A stretch of 11,563 nt of DNA from an uncultured Treponema sp. GTDB lineage: Bacteria > Spirochaetota > Spirochaetia > Treponematales > Treponemataceae. The stretch lies in assembly GCF_938029485.1 (NCBI RefSeq), contig NZ_CALHGC010000195.1, forward strand, positions 1-11,563, read 5' to 3'. This document shows positions 1 through 5,910 of the stretch, in pieces. How positions within the stretch are numbered: the stretch's first letter is position 1; the number at the start of each line of letters is the position of its first letter. The notes under the pieces were generated by a model. It was not told the origin of the DNA and searched no databases. It saw only the letters and a program-made list of their open reading frames with translations. The position numbers and the translations under genes were made by a program.

Positions 1-58
1 ACTTTAGCATTTTTTCTTCTTTTTTAATACCTTCACTCAAAAATTGATTTCCGTGCAC
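1..58 (-). CDS. Possible 5' end of a minus-strand gene running off the left edge (unidentified)
   Basis: On the minus strand a reading frame stays open from about position 93 to the window edge. It contains a GTG (58-56), a TTG (40-38) and an ATG (10-8) in the same frame. The last ATG is preceded by a purine-rich stretch (AAGAAG), and the GTG by AAGGA about ten bases upstream. Only about 20 codons are visible at most, they are Lys/Glu-rich, and I recognise no family. It may be the start of a divergent gene or chance. A 14-base perfect palindrome, TTCCGTGCACGGAA, lies at 49-62. Confidence 0.2.
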   Translation of the reverse strand, partial: MHGNQFLSEGIKKEEKMLK

Positions 59-144
59 GGAAGCACATTCCTTGACGGAGCATATTTTCGTTTATGATGG
101 ATTGATGCTCAGCAAGAACAATAATTCTGTTGTCGATGTTTATT

Positions 145-173
145 TTGACAAGTGTCATATCGCGTGATATAAT
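145..173 (+). promoter_or_regulatory. Near-consensus sigma-70 promoter of the dipeptidase gene, overlaid by palindromes
   Basis: The -35 box TTGACA (145-150) and -10 box TATAAT (168-173) are separated by exactly 17 bases, with an extended -10 TG at 165-166. Transcription should start near 180, giving a leader of about 80 nt. Two inverted repeats overlap the promoter: TGACA/TGTCA around a 2-base centre (146-157), covering the -35 box, and ATATC/GATAT around a 4-base centre (157-170), covering part of the -10 box. A fully consensus promoter would be strong, so a repressor site there is plausible; the regulator is unknown. Confidence 0.75.
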
Positions 174-201
174 CCTTATTTATATTTATTGTCTCTTTTA
201 A

Positions 202-244
202 GGCAAGTGTGATTTTATCCGGTAGTGTTTGCCGGATTATTTTT
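202..244 (+). promoter_or_regulatory. Terminator-like leader hairpin with a competing helix (possible attenuator)
   Basis: The arms ATCCGG (217-222) and CCGGAT (232-237) form a perfect 6-bp stem around a 9-base loop. They are followed by the T-rich tract TTATTTTT (237-244), the form of an intrinsic terminator, but placed between the promoter and the start codon. GGCAA (202-206) can pair with TTGCC (229-233), and three G-U pairs could extend that helix. It shares bases 232-233 with the terminator stem, so the two cannot form together. This suggests attenuation; no known riboswitch class was recognised and the stem is short. Confidence 0.45.
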
Positions 245-259
245 AACAGGGAGTACATT

Positions 260-1738
260 ATGAAAAAAATGTGTCTGTTTTTATTAGTTGCCGCGGCCGG
301 CGTATGGGCGGGGGTGTCTAATGCTTTCGGCTGTACGGGGTTTGTTGCAGGAAAGGATGCAACGGCTGACGGCTTTCGTATCATCGCTCGGACGGAAGAT
401 TTAAGCGGCGCTCATAACAAAACCTTTAAGGTATATCCGCATCAGAAAAACGGAAAGCCGGTACAGTTTACCGACTCAATCGGCTTTAAAATCGAATTGC
501 CGAAAGAAAGCTATCGGTATACGGCTATCTGCGATGCCGAACAATCCGAAGGTATTTACGACGAAGTCGGTTTTAACGAACACGGCGTTGCAATGAGCGC
601 AACCGTTTCGGCATCTCCGGGAAAAGCTGCGGAAGAAGCGGATCCGCTTGTTGAAAACGGACTTTCGGAAGCATCTATGACAACGGTTGTATTGCCGTAT
701 ATTACCACAGCCCGGGAAGGTGTTGAACGGATTGCAAAGATAGTAGATACCCACGGTTCCGCGGAAGGCAATATCATTTTTATCGCAGACGATAAAGAAA
801 GCTGGTATATGGAAATTTATTCCGGCCATCAGTACGCGGCGGTAAAAGTACCCGATGATATGTACGCAGTAGTACCCAATCACTTTTTGCTCGGCTACGT
901 CGATACGGCAAGTAAAGATGTTATCGCCTCAAAGGATTTAATCAATTTGCCGAAGGCGAAAGGCTTTTACAAAGAAGTTGACGGTAAATTCCATGCAGGA
1001 CTGACATACGGAGAAGATCTGAGTGACTACAACCGCGTACGGCTTTGGGGCGGACAAAACAAACTCTCGCCGTCCGCTAAAGTTGCGTATAACACTAAGT
1101 TATTCTCTTTATGGAGAAAGGCTGACAAGAAAATCACACTTGAAGATGTTATGGAGTTGCAGCGCTATCGTTATGAAGATACCGATAAAAATGCAAACTT
1201 ACCGGAAAATGCCGGCGTCCGTGCAATCGGTACGCCGACCTCTATGGAATGCCATATCATTCAGATGAAGGACACTCTACCGAAGGCAATCGGCGGCGTG
1301 ATGTGGATGGCGATGGCAAATGCGGAACATTCGGTCTATCTGCCGTTCTACGGTAATATTACGGATACATTTGCTCCGTATAAAGTGAACAATGAACAGT
1401 ATACTCCCGATTCGTTTTATTGGCTGATGCGGACAATCAATGTGTTCTCTGCTTTAAATCGAGATATGTACGGAAAAAATGTACGCGGCTATTGGAAAGC
1501 GTATGAACAAAAACTGATTAAAGAGCAGAAGGACAAAGATGCGGAAATCGCACGGCTTTATAATCAAAAAGGTGCATCTGCTGCAGCGAAATATGCAACA
1601 AAATTAGGAACCGACCAAGCAGCCGATGTGTTTGCAAAAGCACAAAAAATATATACGGAGCTGGTCGGTTTTGCGGCACAGAACGAAGGGAAAACTCCTA
1701 AAAAAGTGTTTGAGCCGTCTGTAGCAAAAGAAAAATAA
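260..1738 (+). CDS. Exported C69-family dipeptidase (Ntn hydrolase)
   Basis: The product (492 aa) resembles peptidase family C69, cysteine dipeptidases of the N-terminal-nucleophile fold that cleave dipeptides. An N-terminal signal sequence (basic Lys2-3, hydrophobic core about 5-19) leads to Cys25 in the motif CTGFVAGKDATADG. In the family this Cys becomes the N-terminal nucleophile once the leader is removed. Other family-like segments are GFNEHGVAMS (104-113) and WYMEIYSGHQYAAVKVPDD (182-200). The ATG at 260 is chosen because AGGGAG lies just upstream and the signal peptide begins there; the in-frame extension to 209 would start inside the leader hairpin. The length is near that usual for the family. 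The gene has its own promoter and no close partner. It probably acts outside the cytoplasmic membrane, supplying amino acids for fermentation. Cys25 could also be read as a relaxed spirochaetal lipobox, which would block a free N-terminal nucleophile. Confidence 0.88.
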   Translation: MKKMCLFLLVAAAGVWAGVSNAFGCTGFVAGKDATADGFRIIARTEDLSGAHNKTFKVYPHQKNGKPVQFTDSIGFKIELPKESYRYTAICDAEQSEGIYDEVGFNEHGVAMSATVSASPGKAAEEADPLVENGLSEASMTTVVLPYITTAREGVERIAKIVDTHGSAEGNIIFIADDKESWYMEIYSGHQYAAVKVPDDMYAVVPNHFLLGYVDTASKDVIASKDLINLPKAKGFYKEVDGKFHAGLTYGEDLSDYNRVRLWGGQNKLSPSAKVAYNTKLFSLWRKADKKITLEDVMELQRYRYEDTDKNANLPENAGVRAIGTPTSMECHIIQMKDTLPKAIGGVMWMAMANAEHSVYLPFYGNITDTFAPYKVNNEQYTPDSFYWLMRTINVFSALNRDMYGKNVRGYWKAYEQKLIKEQKDKDAEIARLYNQKGASAAAKYATKLGTDQAADVFAKAQKIYTELVGFAAQNEGKTPKKVFEPSVAKEK

Positions 1739-1748
1739 ACAAGTTTTC

Positions 1749-1788
1749 CGGGAATGCCGAACAAGAACTCAACTTGTTAGCATTCCCG
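1749..1788. repeat. Long hairpin downstream of the dipeptidase gene
   Basis: CGGGAATGC (1749-1757) and GCATTCCCG (1780-1788) are perfect complements, and AACAAG (1760-1765) pairs with CTTGTT (1773-1778) inside them, leaving a 7-base loop and a small asymmetric bulge. It starts 10 bases after the dipeptidase stop codon. No T-tract follows on either strand, so it is not a canonical intrinsic terminator. It may protect the mRNA 3' end, terminate with help from a factor, or be a palindromic repeat. Confidence 0.6.
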
Positions 1789-1811
1789 CTCGTATGTACA
1801 AAACGAATTCA

Positions 1812-1852
1812 TTTCGGCGGCTTAGTTTAACCGTTAAGCTAAGTCGCCGGAA
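1812..1852. repeat. Second long hairpin, just ahead of the GNAT remnant
   Basis: CGGCGGCTTAG (1815-1825) pairs with CTAAGTCGCCG (1839-1849) with a single G-U pair. Three further pairs extend the stem outward (1812-1814 with 1850-1852), and TTAAC/GTTAA in the loop could pair in part. There is no T-tract. The right arm ends four bases before the ribosome-binding site of the remnant at 1867. Function unknown; it may be a repeat or an RNA processing or protection site. Confidence 0.55.
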
Positions 1853-1866
1853 GCAAGAAGGTAATA

Positions 1867-2001
1867 ATGAATATACGCCCTATGCTTGTATCCGACTATG
1901 AAGCCGTCTATGATTTATGGATGTCGTGTGCAGGGATGGGATTGAACGATTTAGTTTATCGCAATAAAGCCCTTACAGAATTAAAAAGAATAGACACCTA
2001 G
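1867..2001 (+). pseudogene. Remnant of a GNAT-family N-acetyltransferase gene
   Basis: The 44-codon frame starts at an ATG with a good ribosome-binding site (AGAAGG, 1856-1861) and stops at TAG. Its first 28 residues, MNIRPMLVSDYEAVYDLW followed by a segment ending in GMGLND, read like the start of a GNAT acetyltransferase (beta-1, alpha-1 and the Gly-Met-Gly-Leu-Asn-Asp turn). A full enzyme needs about 140-160 residues. After LND the sequence jumps to a short tail (VYRNKALTELKRIDT). That tail resembles the C-terminal 'Y-x-K-x-G-F-x-E' strand of such enzymes, so a large internal deletion is possible. The acetyl-CoA-binding motif is absent, so no activity is expected. The family call rests on the N-terminal pattern only. 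Confidence 0.5.
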
Positions 2002-2055
2002 CACATCTTTTATTCGTACGACGCAGTAGATGCTCTGCATATTTTCAAAAAGATA

Positions 2056-2117
2056 TTGACACTATTTTTAGTTGCACATATACTCAAATAAACATTTGAA
2101 CATCTGTTCATATATTT
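2056..2117 (+). promoter_or_regulatory. Metal-responsive promoter and cad-type operator
   Basis: TTGACA (2056-2061) and TATACT (2079-2084) are 17 bases apart. Starting within the -10 box, TCAAAT (2084-2089) and ATTTGA (2094-2099) form an inverted repeat around a 4-base spacer. As I recall it, this is the same arrangement and nearly the same sequence as the CadC operator of staphylococcal plasmid pI258. A second, overlapping repeat is TGAACA (2097-2102) and TGTTCA (2105-2110) around TC, with matches continuing in part to AAA/TTT at 2090-2092 and 2115-2117. A repressor bound here would block the -10 box and start site. The regulator encoded next is the obvious ligand. Confidence 0.8.
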
Positions 2118-2203
2118 GCAGACAAAACAATCCTGTTGTTGCGAAGGTAGACCACCTCAAGGGCGGTAGGCGTGATAAACAGAAGACGCAAGGAGGCAGC
2201 GCA

Positions 2204-2575
2204 ATGGAAAACCGAGAAGAACCGATTAACGAAGAAGCTGCGGAATATTCTAACCCCGATGCCGTAGCTCATGCTCGCTCAAAGATCCCCGACGAGGACA
2301 CAATGACCGCACTGAGCGATTTTTTTAAGAACTTCGGCGATTCAACCCGTATCAAGATTGTGTCCGCGCTGATGGCGGGTGAGCTGTGCGTTGCCGACAT
2401 CGCGGAGGTGCTTGAAATATCCGCTTCGGCAATTTCTCATCAGCTGCGTATCCTCAGGCAAGCAAAAATAGTGCGCTCGCGGAGGGTAGGAAAACAAATC
2501 TATTATTCCATAGATGATAATCATGTCGGCATCCTATACAGCGTCGGCATGGAACATATTCTGGAAAGCCGCTAG
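2204..2575 (+). CDS. ArsR/SmtB-family metal-sensing repressor
   Basis: This is a 123-aa winged-helix protein. The helix-turn-helix core is ELCVADIAEVLEISASAISH (60-79) followed by QLRILR, typical of the SmtB/CzrA/CadC group. The alpha-5 metal site is visible as Asp105, His107, His118 and Glu121, the same D-H-H-E set and spacing as the zinc site of SmtB. Cys62 and Asp65 of the alpha-3 region remain, but there are no N-terminal cysteines, so a CadC-type alpha-3N thiolate site looks absent. The ATG at 2204 is chosen because AAGGAGG (2190-2196) sits 7 bases upstream; the frame extends further upstream only into the operator. It is co-transcribed with the P-type ATPase 18 bases downstream and should repress both genes until Zn(II), and perhaps Cd(II) or Co(II), binds. 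The roughly 30-residue N-terminal extension is acidic and probably flexible. Confidence 0.9.
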   Translation: MENREEPINEEAAEYSNPDAVAHARSKIPDEDTMTALSDFFKNFGDSTRIKIVSALMAGELCVADIAEVLEISASAISHQLRILRQAKIVRSRRVGKQIYYSIDDNHVGILYSVGMEHILESR

Positions 2576-2593
2576 ACCAAAGGAGGAGAGAAG

Positions 2594-4810
2594 ATGGCTT
2601 GTAGTTGTATGGCATGTAATCATATACACGAAACGCATAATCATGACGAACATCATCATGACAGTTTGTGGGATAAGCACGACATCATCCGTTTTAGTGT
2701 GGCGGCCGTGTTTTTTATCGTCGGGATTATATTGAAAATTGCGTCGGAACCGTTCAAAATGAGTATTCAGTTCGGCGGCGGTACTTATTCCATTGCGCTT
2801 TCATCGCTGCTGTTTGTCGGTTCGTGGTTTGCTGCAGGGCTGGAAGTTATACAGACATTGCTGAAAACCATCGGTAAAGGGAGTATTTTTGACGAAAACT
2901 TTTTGATGACTTTTGCAACACTCGGTGCATTCATACTCGGAGAGTGGTCGGAGGGAGCCGCAGTTATGCTGTTCTATAACTTGGGTGAGTTACTGCAAGC
3001 CGCCGCCGTTCAGCAATCACGGCGTTCGATTACCAACTTAATGGACTTACGGCCTGAATTTGTCCGGCTCTACCGCAATCCTGCCGATTCCGAATCGGAA
3101 CACAGCGATACACACGATTGCTGCGGGCATCACCATGAAGAAGCCGATGAGGATTGCGGTCATCATCATCACGAACATCACCATGAGGAGTGTGATTGCG
3201 ACGGCGGACATGAGCATGAACATCATCACAGCCATGAAGCCTGCTGCTGCGGGCATCATCACGGAGATGACGATCCGGATATTGTTGCCCCGGAAGATGT
3301 GCCGGTCGGTACGCTCATTCTTGTAAAACCGGGAGAGAAAGTTCCGCTTGACGGGATACTGGTCGAAGGGGCTTGTTCCTTTGATACCTCATCGATGACG
3401 GGAGAGAGCGTTCCGCGTTTTATCGAAGCAGGCGGTACGGTACTTGCCGGCTTCGTCAATACGGACGGACTTGCGGTGATTAAAACCACCGTCGCGGCGG
3501 AAAATACCGCTGCGGCAAAAATGCTGCAGTTGGTGGAAAATGCGCAAGACCGCAAAGCAAAAACGGAGCGGCTTATTTCGAGCTTCGCACGGGTATACAC
3601 TCCGATTGTAACGATCGGTGCAGTCGTGCTGGCGCTCCTTCCGCCGTTTGTACTTTCAGCCGTACACGGCAGCCCGCTTTCGTGGAACGCCTTTGTTCCG
3701 TGGATTTCGCGCGGACTGGTATTCCTCGTCATATCCTGCCCCTGTGCTTTTGTTATCTCCGTTCCGCTCGGCTACTTCGGCGGACTCGGCGGCGCAGCAA
3801 AAAAGGGCATATTGATTAAAGGTGCGGATTTTATCGACTCGCTTGCTAAAACGGATAGCGTCGTATTCGACAAAACCGGCACACTGACTGCCGGTGTCTT
3901 AACGGTACAACAGGTTCTTCCCGCCGAACAATTCAGTACGGAAGAATTGCTTGAGCTTGCATATATCGTCGAATATCATTCCGGCCATCCGATCGCCAAT
4001 GCGGTAAAAGGCTATGTTCTGGAACGGCTCGGTAAAGAGAAAACAGCCGCATTTGAAAAAGAAGCCGCCGAACTCCGGCAATATACGGAAAAGGCCGGTT
4101 CAGGCGTTAAAATGCTCCATACCGGACAGGAGCTTGCGGCAGGTTCCGCGCTGTTTATCTTCGGCAATGCGGAAAAGCAGCCTGCATCTATTGCGCAAGC
4201 TGAAGGAACAAAGGTATTTCTTTCCTACGGCGGACATTATGCCGGCTGTATTATTTGCAGCGACAGCATTAAACCGCAATCCGCACAGGCAATACGGGAA
4301 CTGCGCGGCGCCGGTATCGGGTATCTTGAAATGCTGACCGGCGATACCAAACGCACGGGCGAAAAAATAGCCGCCGAATTGCAGCTTGACTGCTGCAGCA
4401 GCGAGCTTTTACCGCACGAAAAGGTCGCCCGCTTTGAAGCAATCAGCGCCGAGCGGAAAAAAGGCAACGCCCGCGCCGTGTGCGTGTTTGTCGGGGACGG
4501 CATCAACGATGCGCCCGCCCTTGCCCGTGCGGATGTGGGTATCGCGATGGGCGGAATCGGCAGCGACGCTGCAATCGAAGCCGCCGACGTCGTTCTTATG
4601 ACCGATAACCCGCAGCTTATTCCGCAGGCAATTAAATCGGCGCGCTTTACACGGCAAATTGTCAAACAAAATATCGTGATGTCGTTTGTTGTTAAGATTG
4701 CCTTTTTGGTAGGCGGCGCCTTAGGGGTTATCGGATTATGGGCAGCGGTATTCGCCGACGTCGGCGTTGCACTCCTTGCCGTGTGTAACTCTTTACGGGC
4801 ACGGCGGTAG
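2594..4810 (+). CDS. zntA: P1B-type heavy-metal ATPase (Zn/Cd/Pb efflux) with His/Cys-rich actuator insert
   Basis: This 738-aa inner-membrane pump should export Zn(II), Cd(II) or Pb(II) at the expense of ATP. Visible motifs in order: TGES of the actuator domain (269-272), the ion-site motif CPC (382-384), the phosphorylated Asp426 in DKTGT, the ATP-binding SGHP (463-466), TGDT (582-585) and GDGINDAP (634-641). Lys701 and Asp722 in the last two membrane helices match conserved ZntA-group residues. Eight membrane segments are predictable (roughly 33-50, 67-85, 100-115, 119-137, 335-357, 372-392, 692-711, 713-731). No N-terminal HMA domain is present; instead the first 23 residues are Cys/His-rich. 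Residues 170-223 form a 54-residue insert with 21 His and 8 Cys between the first actuator strand (PEFVRLYR) and the VPVGTLILVKPGE strand. The ribosome-binding site AAAGGAGG precedes the ATG. Zn versus Cd preference cannot be decided from the sequence. Confidence 0.93.
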   Translation: MACSCMACNHIHETHNHDEHHHDSLWDKHDIIRFSVAAVFFIVGIILKIASEPFKMSIQFGGGTYSIALSSLLFVGSWFAAGLEVIQTLLKTIGKGSIFDENFLMTFATLGAFILGEWSEGAAVMLFYNLGELLQAAAVQQSRRSITNLMDLRPEFVRLYRNPADSESEHSDTHDCCGHHHEEADEDCGHHHHEHHHEECDCDGGHEHEHHHSHEACCCGHHHGDDDPDIVAPEDVPVGTLILVKPGEKVPLDGILVEGACSFDTSSMTGESVPRFIEAGGTVLAGFVNTDGLAVIKTTVAAENTAAAKMLQLVENAQDRKAKTERLISSFARVYTPIVTIGAVVLALLPPFVLSAVHGSPLSWNAFVPWISRGLVFLVISCPCAFVISVPLGYFGGLGGAAKKGILIKGADFIDSLAKTDSVVFDKTGTLTAGVLTVQQVLPAEQFSTEELLELAYIVEYHSGHPIANAVKGYVLERLGKEKTAAFEKEAAELRQYTEKAGSGVKMLHTGQELAAGSALFIFGNAEKQPASIAQAEGTKVFLSYGGHYAGCIICSDSIKPQSAQAIRELRGAGIGYLEMLTGDTKRTGEKIAAELQLDCCSSELLPHEKVARFEAISAERKKGNARAVCVFVGDGINDAPALARADVGIAMGGIGSDAAIEAADVVLMTDNPQLIPQAIKSARFTRQIVKQNIVMSFVVKIAFLVGGALGVIGLWAAVFADVGVALLAVCNSLRARR
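3101..3262 (+). other. His/Cys-rich actuator-domain insert with internal repeats
   Basis: This stretch encodes ATPase residues 170-223, with 21 His, 8 Cys and many Asp/Glu. The motif CGHHH occurs three times (177-181, 188-192, 219-223). The DNA shows a 14-base direct repeat TGCTGCGGGCATCA at 3119-3132 and 3245-3258, and 16 of 17 bases match if extended. That suggests growth by duplication or slippage of a Cys-Gly-His unit. The flanking actuator sequence is otherwise normal, so the insert is an extra loop, probably buffering or sensing metal. Confidence 0.85.
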
Positions 4811-4837
4811 AACAGAGGTAAAAGGGTACGGCAGGAT

Positions 4838-5671
4838 TCAATACCCCACATACTGAGCGGCAGGATAGATGCAGCCTGCGCACGCAATATCGGCGGAGCT
4901 TCCGGGCTGCACCCGTACCGGCTTAAAATAATTTCCGGAAGCAGGTGCGGTTTTTTGGATGATGCCGTCGGGACAATGCATTGAAACGGGCATCCGCTTT
5001 TTCGGCGGATATGCGAACGGCTCCCCGTGTGCTGCAGCAGAAAGCAGTTCACATATCCGCGTCAAAAAGGCAAGCCGTTCCTCAAGCTCAAAAATAAAAC
5101 GGGAATAAAAAGAGAGCATTCCGAACTCATTGCCGGAAAGCGTACTTTGCTCAAGCTGCTGCAGCAAGCGGTTCAGCGCTGCAAAGGCAGATTGTGCTTC
5201 TTGATAGCGGGAAGCGGAATACCCTTGTCCGTAAATTTGCTGCAGCATTGCCTTGAGTTCTTCCGCATTCCGGTATATATACACAGGCTTTTGCGTGCAC
5301 TGCCGGAACGCAGCTTCGACGGCGGGACAGCATCCGTCGAGTACATACATCTTGGAAGAATACAGCAGCGGACACTTTTGCGTCGTTAAATATACCATCG
5401 TACTTTTGATCGTATCGCAGGCAGGATAATCACCGTGTTTGAAAATAAAGGCGTCCACTCCTACAATCGGTACCGGAACAAGACCGCATCCATAGATAAG
5501 CGCCTCATCGATGACGGGGGACTGAGCAGCGGAATATGCAGAGCCGAATTCTCCGACGATGTTGTCATCCGCCTGCATCCGTAGAGTGGCATCGATATAT
5601 GCTTCACGGCGGAGATCGGGGGTATAGTCAAGGATTTCCTGTAATGAAGTATGTTGAAAATCTAATTCCAT
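4838..5671 (-). CDS. Short 2-hydroxyacyl-CoA dehydratase D-like (HgdB family) protein
   Basis: The product is 277 aa. The segment GSAYSAAQSPVIDEALIYGC (43-62), followed by ACDTIKS (84-90) and DGCCPAVEAAF (112-122), follows the HgdB-type pattern: a Gly/Ala-rich first strand, then Cys-x-x-x-Lys-Ser, then a Cys after a beta strand. These cysteines bind the [4Fe-4S] cluster in the dehydratases and in related BcrB/YjiM-like proteins. KKRMPVSMHCPDG (224-236) may correspond to the start of the second domain. Known members are nearer 370-430 aa, so this one is short at the C-terminus. No activator ATPase, partner subunit or CoA-transferase gene is visible nearby. It is convergent with the ATPase gene, 27 bases apart. 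The start is uncertain: the ATG at 5671 has no close Shine-Dalgarno sequence, and a TTG at 5698 would add nine residues. Substrate unknown. Confidence 0.5.
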   Translation of the reverse strand: MELDFQHTSLQEILDYTPDLRREAYIDATLRMQADDNIVGEFGSAYSAAQSPVIDEALIYGCGLVPVPIVGVDAFIFKHGDYPACDTIKSTMVYLTTQKCPLLYSSKMYVLDGCCPAVEAAFRQCTQKPVYIYRNAEELKAMLQQIYGQGYSASRYQEAQSAFAALNRLLQQLEQSTLSGNEFGMLSFYSRFIFELEERLAFLTRICELLSAAAHGEPFAYPPKKRMPVSMHCPDGIIQKTAPASGNYFKPVRVQPGSSADIACAGCIYPAAQYVGY

Positions 5672-5736
5672 AAGCCGATCGTTTTTATTCCTTTTCAAAT
5701 TTTTTACGTTTCTATAGCCGCGGACTCGTATTCCGT

Positions 5737-5778
5737 ATCGGGTATGCCGATTTTATCACGCCAAGAGCTTATTTTCCA
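5737..5778 (-). promoter_or_regulatory. Candidate minus-strand promoter with palindrome at the start site
   Basis: Read on the minus strand, TGGAAA (5778-5773) and TAAAAT (5755-5750) lie 17 bases apart, and TGA directly before the latter makes an extended -10 box. The predicted start, near 5743, sits inside an inverted repeat, ATCGG (5737-5741) and CCGAT (5747-5751) around 5 bases, which could be an operator. It would drive the dehydratase-like gene through a leader of about 70 nt. Confidence 0.4.
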
Positions 5779-5799
5779 TACCGGAAATTATATTGATAT

Positions 5800-5828
5800 T
5801 TGCATCGGCATCCGAAAAGTAGTACAAT
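5800..5828 (+). promoter_or_regulatory. Candidate promoter of the flavodoxin-ABC transporter operon
   Basis: TTGCAT (5800-5805) and TACAAT (5823-5828) are 17 bases apart, and the next gene on this strand starts at 5911. The leader of about 75 nt could fold through AAAAC (5839-5843) with GTTTT (5884-5888) and ACCG (5846-5849) with CGGT (5876-5879), followed by a TTTTT run at 5893-5897, a weak terminator-like shape. I see no Fur-type box and no cobalamin riboswitch; the leader is far too short for the latter. Confidence 0.5.
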
Positions 5829-5910
5829 AGCTCCATTAAAAACACACCGGTGCCGGACAATATGAATACATCGATCGGTACGGGTTTTAACATTTTTATC
5901 GGGAGATTTT

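Noticed and set aside
1824..1840. GTTTAAC and GTTAAGC look like integron attC core sites (RYYYAAC and GTTRRRY), of interest because Treponema denticola carries an integron.
   Set aside because: In attC the two core sites are the outermost parts of the hairpin; here they lie at its centre, one base apart. No integrase or cassette structure is visible.
2022..2037. GCAG/CTGC short hairpin between the GNAT remnant and the metal operon promoter.
   Set aside because: Four base pairs with an 8-base loop are expected by chance, and no T-tract follows closely enough for a terminator.
3047..3262. A Met-rich 71-residue frame on the minus strand.
   Set aside because: It is the antisense reading of the His codons (CAT/CAC read as ATG/GTG) in the ATPase insert; there is no start signal or independent evidence.
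4753..4766. A 14-base perfect palindrome, CGCCGACGTCGGCG.
   Set aside because: It lies within ATPase codons for FADVGV and is explained by the GCC-GAC-GTC-GGC codon choice; an operator there is unlikely.
4237..5052. A 271-residue minus-strand frame across the end of the ATPase gene.
   Set aside because: It overlaps the clearly coding 3' part of the ATPase gene and the dehydratase-like gene in another frame, and its Ser/Pro/Ala-rich sequence resembles no family.
5781..5810. An AT-rich segment upstream of the flavodoxin operon that could be a Fur or similar iron box.
   Set aside because: The dyad symmetry is weak (few matching positions) and it does not fit the Fur or DtxR consensus well enough to call.
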